Source: Streptomyces hiroshimensis (GTDB lineage Bacteria > Actinomycetota > Actinomycetes > Streptomycetales > Streptomycetaceae). From it: 64,000 bases of DNA. How positions within the stretch are numbered: position 1 is the first letter of the stretch; every line of letters begins with the position of its first letter. Positions 15,863 to 23,948 of this stretch are shown in pieces. The translations under genes were made by a program, and so were the position numbers. Below the pieces are notes generated by a model. The model saw only the letters and a list, made by a program, of their open reading frames with translations, did no database searches and was not told the origin of the DNA. The stretch spans positions 1 through 64,000 of the forward strand of contig NZ_BMUT01000016.1 in the NCBI RefSeq assembly GCF_014650335.1. The letters run 5' to 3'.

Positions 15863-16699
15863 GTGTCCGAGAACCACGCCTCCCCCTCAGCCCCCGCTTC
15901 GGCCGCCGCTCCGGCCGCCGAAGCGGCCACCGTGCCGGCCCCTGCGCAGCAGACCCGCGGCCGCCGTGAGCCGATGTTCCCCGACGGTCCGGCGCCGGAC
16001 CCGGCGGGCTCGCACCACGAGCGGCGCATCCGCTCGTTCCAGCCGCGCCGCAGCCGGGTCACGACCGGCCAGGGCGAGGCCCTGCGCCGTCTGTGGCCCA
16101 AGTGGGGCCTCGACATCGACGGCCTGAGCAAGCTGGATCTCGGCGAGCTCTTCGGCGACCCCGAGCTGCCCGTCGTGCTGGAGATCGGCTTCGGCATGGG
16201 CGAGGCCACGGCCGAGATGGCGGCGGCCGACCCCGGCACCGGCATCCTCGCCTGCGACGTGCACACCCCCGGGCAGGGCAATCTCCTCGGCCTCGCCGAG
16301 CGGAACGGCCTGAACAACGTCCGGGTCGCCAACGGCGACGCGATCATCCTGCTGCGCGAGATGCTCACCCCGGACTCGCTGGCCGGCCTGCGCGTCTACT
16401 TCCCGGACCCGTGGCCCAAGAAGCGGCACCACAAGCGCCGGCTGATCCAGCCGGAGTTCCTGGAGCTGGCGGCCACGCGCCTGGCCCCGGGCGCCCTCCT
16501 GCACTGCGCCACGGACTGGGAGCCGTATGCGGAGCAGATGCTGGAGGTGCTCTCCGCGGCGCCGGACTTCGAGAACACCCAGGCGGACGGCGGCTTCGCA
16601 CCGCGGCCGGAGTTCCGTCCGCTGACGCGCTTCGAGGGTCAGGGCCTGGACAAGGGGCACGTGGTCCACGACCTGCTGTTCCGCCGCAGGGCACACTGA
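15863..16699 (+). CDS. trmB: tRNA (guanine-N7-)-methyltransferase
   Basis: The 278-residue SAM-dependent enzyme makes m7G46 in the tRNA variable loop. The Rossmann motif VVLEIGFGMGEATAEMA (about residues 109-125) and the substrate-contacting block YFPDPWPKKRHHKRRLIQPEF (about 180-200) are diagnostic of TrmB. The N-terminal 60 residues are Ala/Pro-rich and poorly ordered, an extension common in actinobacteria. The GTG start at 15863 is supported by the TAGAAT box immediately upstream. The gene is followed 126 bp later by the PrsW-type gene on the same strand. Confidence 0.95.
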   Translation: MSENHASPSAPASAAAPAAEAATVPAPAQQTRGRREPMFPDGPAPDPAGSHHERRIRSFQPRRSRVTTGQGEALRRLWPKWGLDIDGLSKLDLGELFGDPELPVVLEIGFGMGEATAEMAAADPGTGILACDVHTPGQGNLLGLAERNGLNNVRVANGDAIILLREMLTPDSLAGLRVYFPDPWPKKRHHKRRLIQPEFLELAATRLAPGALLHCATDWEPYAEQMLEVLSAAPDFENTQADGGFAPRPEFRPLTRFEGQGLDKGHVVHDLLFRRRAH

Positions 16700-16825
16700 C
16701 GCGTCCCGGTTCCGTACCGGCCCCGCGCCGGCCCGCCGGACCGGGGAACGTGCCGGCCTGCCGCCGGGGAAACCGACCCCCGGAATAGCGGGGTCGCCCG
16801 GTCATCCCTTGGTTAGGGTCATCGG

Positions 16826-18178
16826 GTGCATGAGTCCCCACCCCACCAGCAGCCGACGGCCGGGCCGGTGCCCGCCTCCGGGCAGCAGCCGAACTTCTCC
16901 GCGATGCCCGCCCCCGCGGGCTGGCGCTACAAGCCGCGCCGCGCCCTGTGGGACAACAAGGCGGTGCGCGCCGGCGCGCTGATCCTGCTCCTGGCCCTGT
17001 GCGGCCTGGTCATCCTCGCCCTGGTGCGGGAGCAGACGGGCACCGAGGGGTTCCTGGTGGGGCTCGGCCTCGCCGTACTGCCCGTGCCGCTGCTGGTGGC
17101 GGCGTTCCGCTGGATGGACCGGGTCGAGCCCAAGCCCTGGCGCAACCTCGTCTTCGCCTTCGCTTGGGGCGCGTGCGCGGCCACCCTGATGGCCATCATC
17201 GCGAACGGCTACGCCACGGAGTGGCTGGTCAGCTCCGTCGACCTCGCGAAGCGCCCGGAGGCCGACAAGTGGGGGGCGACGTTCGTCGCGCCCGTGGTGG
17301 AGGAGACCGGCAAGGCGGCCGCGGTCCTGCTGCTCTACCTCTTCCGCCGCCGGGACTTCAACAACACCGTCGACGGCGTGGTGGTCGCGGGCATCACGGC
17401 CACGGGTTTCGCGTTCACCGAGAACATCCTCTACCTGGGCAACGCCTTCGCCACCGACCAGAGCTTCGGCCACGAGGGAGTGCCTGCGGCCACGGCGGCG
17501 ACGTTCTTCATGCGGGTCCTGATGTCGCCGTTCGCCCACCCGCTCTTCACCACGATGACGGGCCTGGGCTTCGGCATCGCAGCCACCCTGGCCCCGCGCC
17601 GCAAGGTCACCCGCATCCTCATACCCTTCGCGGGCCTGCTCACGGCGATGGTCCTGCACGCGGTCTGGAACGGCTCGGCCAGCCTGTCTCCCCTGGCCTT
17701 CCTCGCGGTCTACGCCCTGTTCATGGTGCCCGTCTTCGGCGTCCTGACCTGGCTCGCCATCTGGTCCCGCCAGAACGAGCTGCGCACCATACGCACCTTC
17801 CTCCCGGCCTACCAGGCCGCCGGCTGGCTCACCCCGCCCGAGCCCCTCGCCCTCTCCTCGATGCGCGCCCGCGGCATAGCCCGCGACGTGGCCCGCCGCA
17901 CCGGCGGCCCGACGGCGGCCCGCACCGTGGCCGAGTACATCTCGTTCGCCACGTCCCTGGCCTTCCTCCGCCAACGCGCCCACCGAGGCACGGCGGGCCC
18001 GGACTTCACAGCCCGCGAACAAGAACTCCTCCACCACCTCTGGACCCGCAAACACATAGCCCAACCGGCCCTCACCCAGGCCTCGGCGACACTGCCCCGG
18101 CCGTTCATACCGATGCCGCAGGGGCCGTGGCCAGGGCATAACCCCGGCTGGCCCCAGGGGCCGGGTCAGTACCGCTGA
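16826..18178 (+). CDS. PrsW-family intramembrane metalloprotease
   Basis: The 450-residue membrane protein has about eight transmembrane segments between residues 50 and 310. The family's catalytic motifs are all present: EETGK in VAPVVEETGKAAAVLLL, FAFTENILYL, and a conserved His in AMVLHAVWNG. The B. subtilis prototype cleaves an anti-sigma factor. The substrate here is not known, although a membrane-bound sigma fusion lies 7 kb away. The N-terminal 40 residues are Pro/Gln-rich and the C-terminal 120 residues are cytoplasmic. Start GTG 16826 follows TAGGGT (16814-16819) so closely that a leaderless transcript is likely. Confidence 0.9.
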   Translation: MHESPPHQQPTAGPVPASGQQPNFSAMPAPAGWRYKPRRALWDNKAVRAGALILLLALCGLVILALVREQTGTEGFLVGLGLAVLPVPLLVAAFRWMDRVEPKPWRNLVFAFAWGACAATLMAIIANGYATEWLVSSVDLAKRPEADKWGATFVAPVVEETGKAAAVLLLYLFRRRDFNNTVDGVVVAGITATGFAFTENILYLGNAFATDQSFGHEGVPAATAATFFMRVLMSPFAHPLFTTMTGLGFGIAATLAPRRKVTRILIPFAGLLTAMVLHAVWNGSASLSPLAFLAVYALFMVPVFGVLTWLAIWSRQNELRTIRTFLPAYQAAGWLTPPEPLALSSMRARGIARDVARRTGGPTAARTVAEYISFATSLAFLRQRAHRGTAGPDFTAREQELLHHLWTRKHIAQPALTQASATLPRPFIPMPQGPWPGHNPGWPQGPGQYR

Positions 18179-18231
18179 CGAACTTCCTGGACTCGCCTGG
18201 ACGATGCAGGCGATGAGAGTCCCGGCACAGA

Positions 18232-18271
18232 GGCCAGGGGCCTGATCCGAGAAAGGATCAGGCCCCTGGCC
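18232..18271. terminator. Terminator after the PrsW-type gene
   Basis: A perfect 17-bp stem (18232-18248 with 18255-18271) has a GAGAAA loop. It lies 53 bp after the PrsW-type stop codon and 23 bp from the end of the convergent small membrane-protein gene, so it can serve both. Confidence 0.9.
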
Positions 18272-18293
18272 ATTGTCAGGTGCGCAACTTCCG

Positions 18294-18593
18294 TCACCGA
18301 TTGGACGAATGCGCTGTCGGTCGCCGACCGATCCGCACAAGGTGCACGATTCCGGCGGTGCTCAGTCCCCAGAACACAGCTGAGGTCCATACCCAGATAT
18401 CTGCGGACTCCGAACGGCTGGCGGCCAACTGGGCGAGTACCACTGTTAGGACGCCTACGAAGAGCGCAGGTGTGTCCGCATACGCTCCTAGCCGCGCTGA
18501 GCGGCTAGGTACTCCGTGACGGGTCAGGTACACATCCGTACCCAGGATCGTCATGCAGAACGCTGCGATCGATGCCCACAGCCACCAGTTCAC
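18294..18593 (-). CDS. Small membrane protein, unknown function
   Basis: The 99-residue protein has an N-terminal hydrophobic helix (residues 2-23, NWWLWASIAAFCMTILG), a second hydrophobic stretch about 43-58 (PALFVGVLTVVLAQLA) and a third about 67-85 (IWVWTSAVFWGLSTAGIVHL). The start is GTG 18593 with GGGAGGGA about eight bases upstream. It lies 56 bp downstream of a secreted-protein gene on the same strand, probably in one transcript. I do not recognise the family; codon use is less biased than in the backbone genes, consistent with an accessory gene. Confidence 0.7.
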   Translation of the reverse strand: MNWWLWASIAAFCMTILGTDVYLTRHGVPSRSARLGAYADTPALFVGVLTVVLAQLAASRSESADIWVWTSAVFWGLSTAGIVHLVRIGRRPTAHSSNR

Positions 18594-18649
18594 TGGATGT
18601 CCCTCCCGCTACCGCCTTCCGCCATGGTGGCATGGCGGCACAGACATAG

Positions 18650-19609
18650 TCAGTTGCAGCCGTTGCTGTAGACGCCGGGCACAAAGATTCCGGCCGCGAA
18701 CTTGATCTTCAGGCAGTAGTCGTCGGACCGCGCCTCAGCTGCCTTTGCGGTGACGAGGGCGGCGTTGACCTGGTACAGAACATTCAGAGGCGGCGGCAGA
18801 AGGCCCACGGACAGGGCGGCAGTTGCGCCGTAAATGGCGATGTTCTTCGTCTCGGACTTCGTGAAGTAAGCCGTGCCGGTGACGTTACCCCAGGTGATCT
18901 TGGGGTCGGCCACGACCGGGAACGCGGTGCCCTTGTTGATCTCAACATGCTGGACGAGCTGGTTTCCGTCGAGCTTGTAGCTGGTCGCCACCGGCTTGCC
19001 ATGAGCATCCTTGGCCCACGGAGCCTCGATGGCCCCCACCGTCATGGTGGCGCCGCCGTCGGCGGACTTGATGACTCCGTATCCGCCGTTGCCATCGGGG
19101 ATGAGCCGGGCGCCCTCGGGCAGGTTGACGGCGAATCGCTGCTCGGTGGAAGCCGAGCCGTCCTTGAGCGTGACCAGGGTGCGAGCGCCGCCGTCGGTGG
19201 TGGGCTGGACCGCCAGGTCGGTGGACTTGGCCACCTCGGAGTACACAACGGTGCCCGAACCAGCCTTGACGCCCGTCACGTCCTTGGTTCCCGTGAGCTT
19301 CAGGCCAAGGGAACTGCCGTCAGAGGCAGTAGCCTTGACGTCTCCCGTGGAGGCGCGCGGAGCGACGACAGTGACGCTACCCGCCGCAGTACCGGTCGTG
19401 GCCTTCGCGGCCGCCTCAGGCGAGCTCACCGAGGGAGCAACGTCCCCGGTGCCGGTGGCCTTCTCAACGACCGAGGCCGCGTGCACAGCCTTGCCGGTCG
19501 AGGAACCATCCGCGTAGGCGGGCGCCGCAGCACCGAGCAGGGCAAGGGCTGTCGCAAGCGACAGGCCGGATATGACGGAGCGGACAGGAGATCTCCGGGC
19601 GGTACGCAC
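18650..19609 (-). CDS. Secreted protein, unknown function
   Basis: The 319-residue protein begins with a Sec signal peptide (RSPVRSVISGLSLATALALLGAAAPAYA, cleavage after AYA near residue 33). The mature part starts with an Ala/Thr/Ser-rich low-complexity region (35-110), then a beta-rich middle and a conserved-looking C-terminal part FPVVADPKITWGNVTGTAYF. It ends with a hydrophobic segment (LSVGLLPPPLNVLYQVNAAL) and two cysteines (YCLKIKF and NGC) that could form a disulfide. I recall similar secreted Streptomyces proteins, but no function. The downstream small membrane protein could be an immunity or processing partner; this is inference only. Confidence 0.75.
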   Translation of the reverse strand: MRTARRSPVRSVISGLSLATALALLGAAAPAYADGSSTGKAVHAASVVEKATGTGDVAPSVSSPEAAAKATTGTAAGSVTVVAPRASTGDVKATASDGSSLGLKLTGTKDVTGVKAGSGTVVYSEVAKSTDLAVQPTTDGGARTLVTLKDGSASTEQRFAVNLPEGARLIPDGNGGYGVIKSADGGATMTVGAIEAPWAKDAHGKPVATSYKLDGNQLVQHVEINKGTAFPVVADPKITWGNVTGTAYFTKSETKNIAIYGATAALSVGLLPPPLNVLYQVNAALVTAKAAEARSDDYCLKIKFAAGIFVPGVYSNGCN

Positions 19610-20430
19610 AAGCTACTCCAAGCTCTCGACGTCGCAAGCCATTGACAATCCGTTCCGTGACGGATGATGGCTGAGCGTTAGCGATCTAGAAACTAGATGC
19701 AGCACACATGCGAATGCAAAGGCTCACAAATAGATCCACGTCATATTTCTGACGCACACCTAAAACGAACATTCGCACCCAGAACGGTCGGCCGCCCAGT
19801 GAGAAGCGCTACGCCACCGCCACGGCTTTGCCTGGCGTAACTGCGGTGCCACTTAGTGCACTTGACGGGTCATCCAGCCACCCCGGGCCGCCAAGGCCTC
19901 TCGACTGCGCCCGGAGCATCGGGAGGAAACAACCCCCTCAACCCTTGACCGGAATCCGGGGCACAATCGGCTCCTACGACTCAAGAGCGAATGAGGCGGA
20001 CAATCGCCTAGGAATGTGAGTGACGGAGCGATATGTCAACCGGCAGGGCCCGCTCGCCGGGGAACGGGCGGCCGGACGCGGTGCCACGATGGCGGCGAGC
20101 TGAGCGGAGCGCCCCCACCGGGCCAAGCCCCTGCCTGTCCCCTCGCTACCAGCCTCACTGACGCGCGCAACGACGAAAGCGCGGCTGGCGGCTTACCCCG
20201 CCACGTATGCCGCTGTGCGCGGCCGCCGCCCGAAGCTGCCCGTGGGCTGTCGCGGGCGCCAGGAGCCTCGGCGGCAGCTCTCCTGTCCGCAGGGCCCCTC
20301 AGACCGGGGCTAATCCCCTTCTGACCAGCACATTCGCTGTCCTGGCAGAGGTCGTTTGGCCCTCGGCGGCATCGCCGCCACAAGGGCACACCGGATCGCC
20401 AGCCTCCAGATGGGCACTACCCTCTGAAAC
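19610..20430. other. Intergenic region at the left border of the accessory island
   Basis: No gene is supported in these 821 bp. The segment 19640-19780 is clearly more AT-rich than the chromosome average (for example the runs around 19680-19760), typical of horizontally acquired boundaries and of promoter regions. It must contain promoters for the minus-strand secreted protein and for the plus-strand vsr gene. I see no tRNA, direct-repeat border or transposase. Confidence 0.5.
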
Positions 20431-20907
20431 GTGCCCGAAGACACCGAGTGGACGCCCCCGGAAGGCTCCTGGGCCTCATCGGCGGCCCGGCGCCGCAACA
20501 TGCAGGCGATCCGCAACAAGGACACCAAGCCCGAGCAGCTGATCCGCCGCCTCGTCCATGCCCAGGGCCTCCGCTATCGCCTTCACGCGCGGCCCTTGCC
20601 AGACCTTCGCCGCACGGCAGACCTCGTCTTCCGCCCGGCGAAGGTCGCCGTCTTCATCGACGGCTGCTACTGGCACGGCTGCCCGGAGCACTACCTGGCG
20701 CCCCGGGTCAACGCCGGCTACTGGTCCGACAAGGTCGCCCGCAACATGGCCCGCGACCGGGACACGGACGAGCGCCTCGTTGAGGCGGGCTGGCTCGTGC
20801 TCCGCTTCTGGGAGCACGAATCCTCAGACGCCTGCAGCCTCAAGATCGCTGACACGGTCCGCCGACGCCGGGCTGAACTCGGCCTCTTGCCGGGCAACGG
20901 GGACTAG
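20431..20907 (+). CDS. vsr: Very short patch repair endonuclease (Vsr)
   Basis: The 158-residue protein is a Vsr-type nuclease that nicks DNA at T:G mismatches left by deamination of 5-methylcytosine. Diagnostic segments are RNMQAIRNKDTKPEQLIRRLVH (family N-terminus), TADLVFRPAKVAVFIDGCYWHGCPEH (catalytic Asp and zinc-site His/Cys region) and LVEAGWLVLRFWEHE. The start is GTG 20431. Its 3' end overlaps the convergent methyltransferase gene by 84 bp, and pairing with an m5C methyltransferase is the usual biological context. Confidence 0.93.
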   Translation: MPEDTEWTPPEGSWASSAARRRNMQAIRNKDTKPEQLIRRLVHAQGLRYRLHARPLPDLRRTADLVFRPAKVAVFIDGCYWHGCPEHYLAPRVNAGYWSDKVARNMARDRDTDERLVEAGWLVLRFWEHESSDACSLKIADTVRRRRAELGLLPGNGD

Positions 20908-21993
20908 ATCCTGCGCGACGGCCGCGGCCTGGCTGCCCTCAGGACGGAGGACAGCGGCGATAGCCCTTCCTACCGCTTCGGCAACCGGCGGCGGGAAAGC
21001 GTTGCCCACCTGGCGGTACCGGGCCGTCTTCCCGCCTTCAAAGTGCCAGTCCCGCGGGAATCCCTGGATGATGGCAGCCTGCTCAACCGTGAGCATCGGA
21101 CCGTTCTCCCTGAAGAGATCCCGGTCAGGATCACACCTATCAGGGTCGTTGGCTACGCCCATGCCATCGATACCCAGCTCACCCCACGCAGCCTTTGCCC
21201 GGCTAGGCCCAAGATCAGCTCCGCCATGCTTCTTGGACCCACCAACGAGAGTCGGGGCCACGCCGCGTCCCTTGACGTCATCCCGCCACTTGTCGAGCAC
21301 GGCCTGCCCCCTGGCCCCGTAGGGCTGGCACCGCTCGCTCATAGTTTGGTCGAGAGCCTCCGCCACAGTGAAGACGTTGTCATCGCCTACAGGCCACTCA
21401 AACTTCACATCAGCGGTGAACTCCTTGGCGATCATGACAAGGATGGCCCGAGGCCTGAGCTGCGGAACCCCATAACGGCAGGCTTCAATCAGCTCCCAGC
21501 CGCAGAAGTCGTAGCCGTACCCTTCCAGCTCTGCGACGATCCGGCTGCGGTAGTCCTCGAACTTCGCCTCCAGGATCCCCTTGACGTTCTCGATCATCAC
21601 CGCCTTCGGGCGGAGCTGATTCACCAGCTGCAGCATCCTGGGGAAAAGGTCACGCTCGTCGTCCTCCCCCAGCTGCCGACCAGCGACAGAGAACGGCGGG
21701 CAGGGCACTCCACCGGCAAGAAGGTCCAGCTCTCCAGGCTTCAGAGCAAACTTCGAGAGCTGCTCGTGGGTGAAAGGGTTGACGTCAACAACGTCACCCT
21801 CAACAACCTCACAGCCCGTCCAATCCGGGTGATCACGCACATTCGTGCGCAGCGTCTTGCACGCAAACTTGTCGATCTCCAGGAGCGCAAGGTGGCGGAA
21901 ACCGGCGTTGTGCAGGCCGACAGCCTGTCCGCCGGCACCAGCGCAGATCTCGATCGAGGTCAACGGCTGGGTATGTTCTGTGCCGGCGGTCAC
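20824..21993 (-). CDS. DNA (cytosine-5)-methyltransferase
   Basis: The 389-residue enzyme has the ordered m5C motifs: I (EICAGAGGQAVGLHNAGF, about residues 14-31), IV with the catalytic Cys (GGVPCPPFSVAG), VI (ENVKG), VIII (QLRPRAILV) and X (QVGNAFPPPVAEAVGRAI). The target-recognition region lies between VIII and X (about 205-320). Start GTG 21993 is eight bases after AGGAGG; the frame is open to 22071 without support. The recognition sequence cannot be read from the protein. It lies downstream of the helicase gene on the same strand and overlaps vsr tail to tail. Confidence 0.95.
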   Translation of the reverse strand: MTAGTEHTQPLTSIEICAGAGGQAVGLHNAGFRHLALLEIDKFACKTLRTNVRDHPDWTGCEVVEGDVVDVNPFTHEQLSKFALKPGELDLLAGGVPCPPFSVAGRQLGEDDERDLFPRMLQLVNQLRPKAVMIENVKGILEAKFEDYRSRIVAELEGYGYDFCGWELIEACRYGVPQLRPRAILVMIAKEFTADVKFEWPVGDDNVFTVAEALDQTMSERCQPYGARGQAVLDKWRDDVKGRGVAPTLVGGSKKHGGADLGPSRAKAAWGELGIDGMGVANDPDRCDPDRDLFRENGPMLTVEQAAIIQGFPRDWHFEGGKTARYRQVGNAFPPPVAEAVGRAIAAVLRPEGSQAAAVAQDLVPVARQEAEFSPASADRVSDLEAAGV

Positions 21994-22133
21994 GGCTGGC
22001 TCCTCCTGAGTGCGATGTAAGCAGTTGCTCAAGTTTCGCAGAGACAGCGCCAAGCAACAGCTATCTCCCACCCAGGAGTCTCCCAGCTCAGACGTTCGCC
22101 ACCTCCAGCAGGTCCAGAACTTGTACCTTGCGG

Positions 22134-23948
22134 CTAACTCATGCCCATGTGCTGCAGCAGAGCTGCGATGTCGTCCGAGGCAAGCCCAGCGGCCACCGAC
22201 GGCTCTTCCTGCAGGTCAGAGAGCTGCTGGACGGAAGGGTCGTCGAGGATCTTGCCCATGAACTCAAGCTTCTGGTCAAGCCTCGCTTCGACTACCCCAT
22301 CGATCGTGTTACGGGCGGCGAGGACGGTGACCCTCGTTTCCGTATCAGGACGCAGGCCAAGTCGGTGGATGCGGTCCAGGCTTTGCAAGAAACGGCCAGC
22401 CATGAAGTCCCTGTCCACGTAGACAGCGTCGTGGCACACGTGATGCAGGCTGATGCCCTCACCCAGCGTCGCCGGGTTGGAGATCAGGACCATGCAGCTC
22501 GGGTCTTCCCGGAAGCGCCGGAGCTCCTCGTCGCGATCGGGGGTCCCTCCGTACACCATGGCCGGGGCGTACTTCTCCAGAAGCTTCGCCAGCGTCGTCA
22601 GGCTCCGCACGAACGTCGTCCAGACCAGAGTCTTGCGTCCCTGCGCCGCGTTTGCGGCGACGATGGCAATGGCCTCTTTGTACTTAGGGGACAGCTCATA
22701 GTCAGGGAGATCCTGCAACAATGTGAACAATGAGTCACTCTGCGGAATCTCCAGCGGGGGCAGCTGGTAGGCCAGGGGCTCGTAGCGGGTAGCTCCCTCA
22801 AGGAGGAGTGCCGGACTCGTCGCAGCCATGAGCAGACGGAGCGCGGTCTTGCCGAGCGTGCTGAGGTCATCACGCGCCCCGTCACTCATCCCGTTTTTCA
22901 CCGAGTTATAGATCTCGGCGTGGAGATCCGGCATGTCCACATACCGCACACGGACGTCCATGGGAGGCAGTCCGAGTTCCTGCTTAGTGGTCCTGGTGAA
23001 GAGCGGCCGCAGGACGGTGCTGGCATGACGGAGGTCGCCTCCCGCCACGGCCTGAACCACGGACCGCTGACCGTGGCCAGGCCAGACAAAGCCCAGCAGG
23101 TTCTCCAGGTCCTTGGAGCCGTTGGGAGCAGGCGTACCCGTCAGGATCAGTCTTCGCTTAGCGAGGGGGCCGAGCGCCATACAGGCCGCTCCATAAGTTC
23201 CACGGGCACCCAGCTTCATACGGTGCGCCTCATCCAAAATAATCATGGACGGGGCAGCCTGGAGCCAGGCAGCAAGCATGCCCAGCGAGCGGTCCAGGCG
23301 CTCGTAGTTAACGATCAGGACTTCGGCGAACGGGTCAAGCGACCGATCGGGAAACCACGGGCGCAGCGCATTTACGAAGCAGGCTCCAGTCTCGTACTCC
23401 CAGGACTCATAGGCTGACTTCGGGCAGACGACGAGCAGTCTGCGCGCCTTCCCCTGAGCCTTCTGTGCGGCATACACCGCAAGCGCCACGCGGGTCTTGC
23501 CGGCACCAGGGACACTGAAGTTCGCACCGTGCTGGAGTGACAGCAGTTTGGCGATATCACGCCGCTGGAAGGCATTCAGTTCAGCCTGCCAGTCGTGCCC
23601 CAGGATTTCAGGCACGTCGTCCGGCGAGACCTCCGGTGCCTGCTCAGGAGCGACCAGCCGCCTTTGCACTGCCTCAGCGTCCTGGAGGACACCAAGCACC
23701 AGATCCCGGAGCTCGGGATCCCACTCCACTCCGGTGTGATGAGGCCAGGTGCTGACTGCATTGAGGTCGGCCAGCAGGTCATCCAGGCCTACTGAAACGG
23801 ACAGGGGGCCGAGCTGGCCGCCCGTAGGGAAACGGGCCGCCAGCTGAACCAGGTCTTCGCGATACTCATCAGTCGTCCTGAGGACGACCTTGGTGCGCGT
23901 CGCATCAAACGAAAGACGCAGAGAGGTCCGAGCGGTCGCCTCCGTCAT
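22134..23948 (-). CDS. SNF2-type DEAH helicase/translocase
   Basis: The 604-residue superfamily 2 ATPase has RecA-like domain 1 at about 125-300: Walker A VPGAGKT, DEAH box LDEAHRMK and motif III LTGTPAPN. Domain 2 at about 410-570 has motif V LGEGISLHHVCHDAVYVD and motif VI QSLDRIHRLG. The N-terminal 120 residues are not recognised. SNF2-type ATPases move along duplex DNA and often drive restriction or remodelling complexes. Its ATG overlaps the stop codon of the ParB-like gene by one base (TGATG), indicating translational coupling. It is followed after 140 bp by the methyltransferase gene. Confidence 0.92.
   Translation of the reverse strand: MTEATARTSLRLSFDATRTKVVLRTTDEYREDLVQLAARFPTGGQLGPLSVSVGLDDLLADLNAVSTWPHHTGVEWDPELRDLVLGVLQDAEAVQRRLVAPEQAPEVSPDDVPEILGHDWQAELNAFQRRDIAKLLSLQHGANFSVPGAGKTRVALAVYAAQKAQGKARRLLVVCPKSAYESWEYETGACFVNALRPWFPDRSLDPFAEVLIVNYERLDRSLGMLAAWLQAAPSMIILDEAHRMKLGARGTYGAACMALGPLAKRRLILTGTPAPNGSKDLENLLGFVWPGHGQRSVVQAVAGGDLRHASTVLRPLFTRTTKQELGLPPMDVRVRYVDMPDLHAEIYNSVKNGMSDGARDDLSTLGKTALRLLMAATSPALLLEGATRYEPLAYQLPPLEIPQSDSLFTLLQDLPDYELSPKYKEAIAIVAANAAQGRKTLVWTTFVRSLTTLAKLLEKYAPAMVYGGTPDRDEELRRFREDPSCMVLISNPATLGEGISLHHVCHDAVYVDRDFMAGRFLQSLDRIHRLGLRPDTETRVTVLAARNTIDGVVEARLDQKLEFMGKILDDPSVQQLSDLQEEPSVAAGLASDDIAALLQHMGMS

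Noticed and set aside
20431..22071. Plain type II restriction-modification system
   Set aside because: Vsr is a mismatch-repair nuclease and not a restriction enzyme, and no recognisable type II endonuclease lies beside the methyltransferase; the helicase and ParB-like genes point to something more complex.
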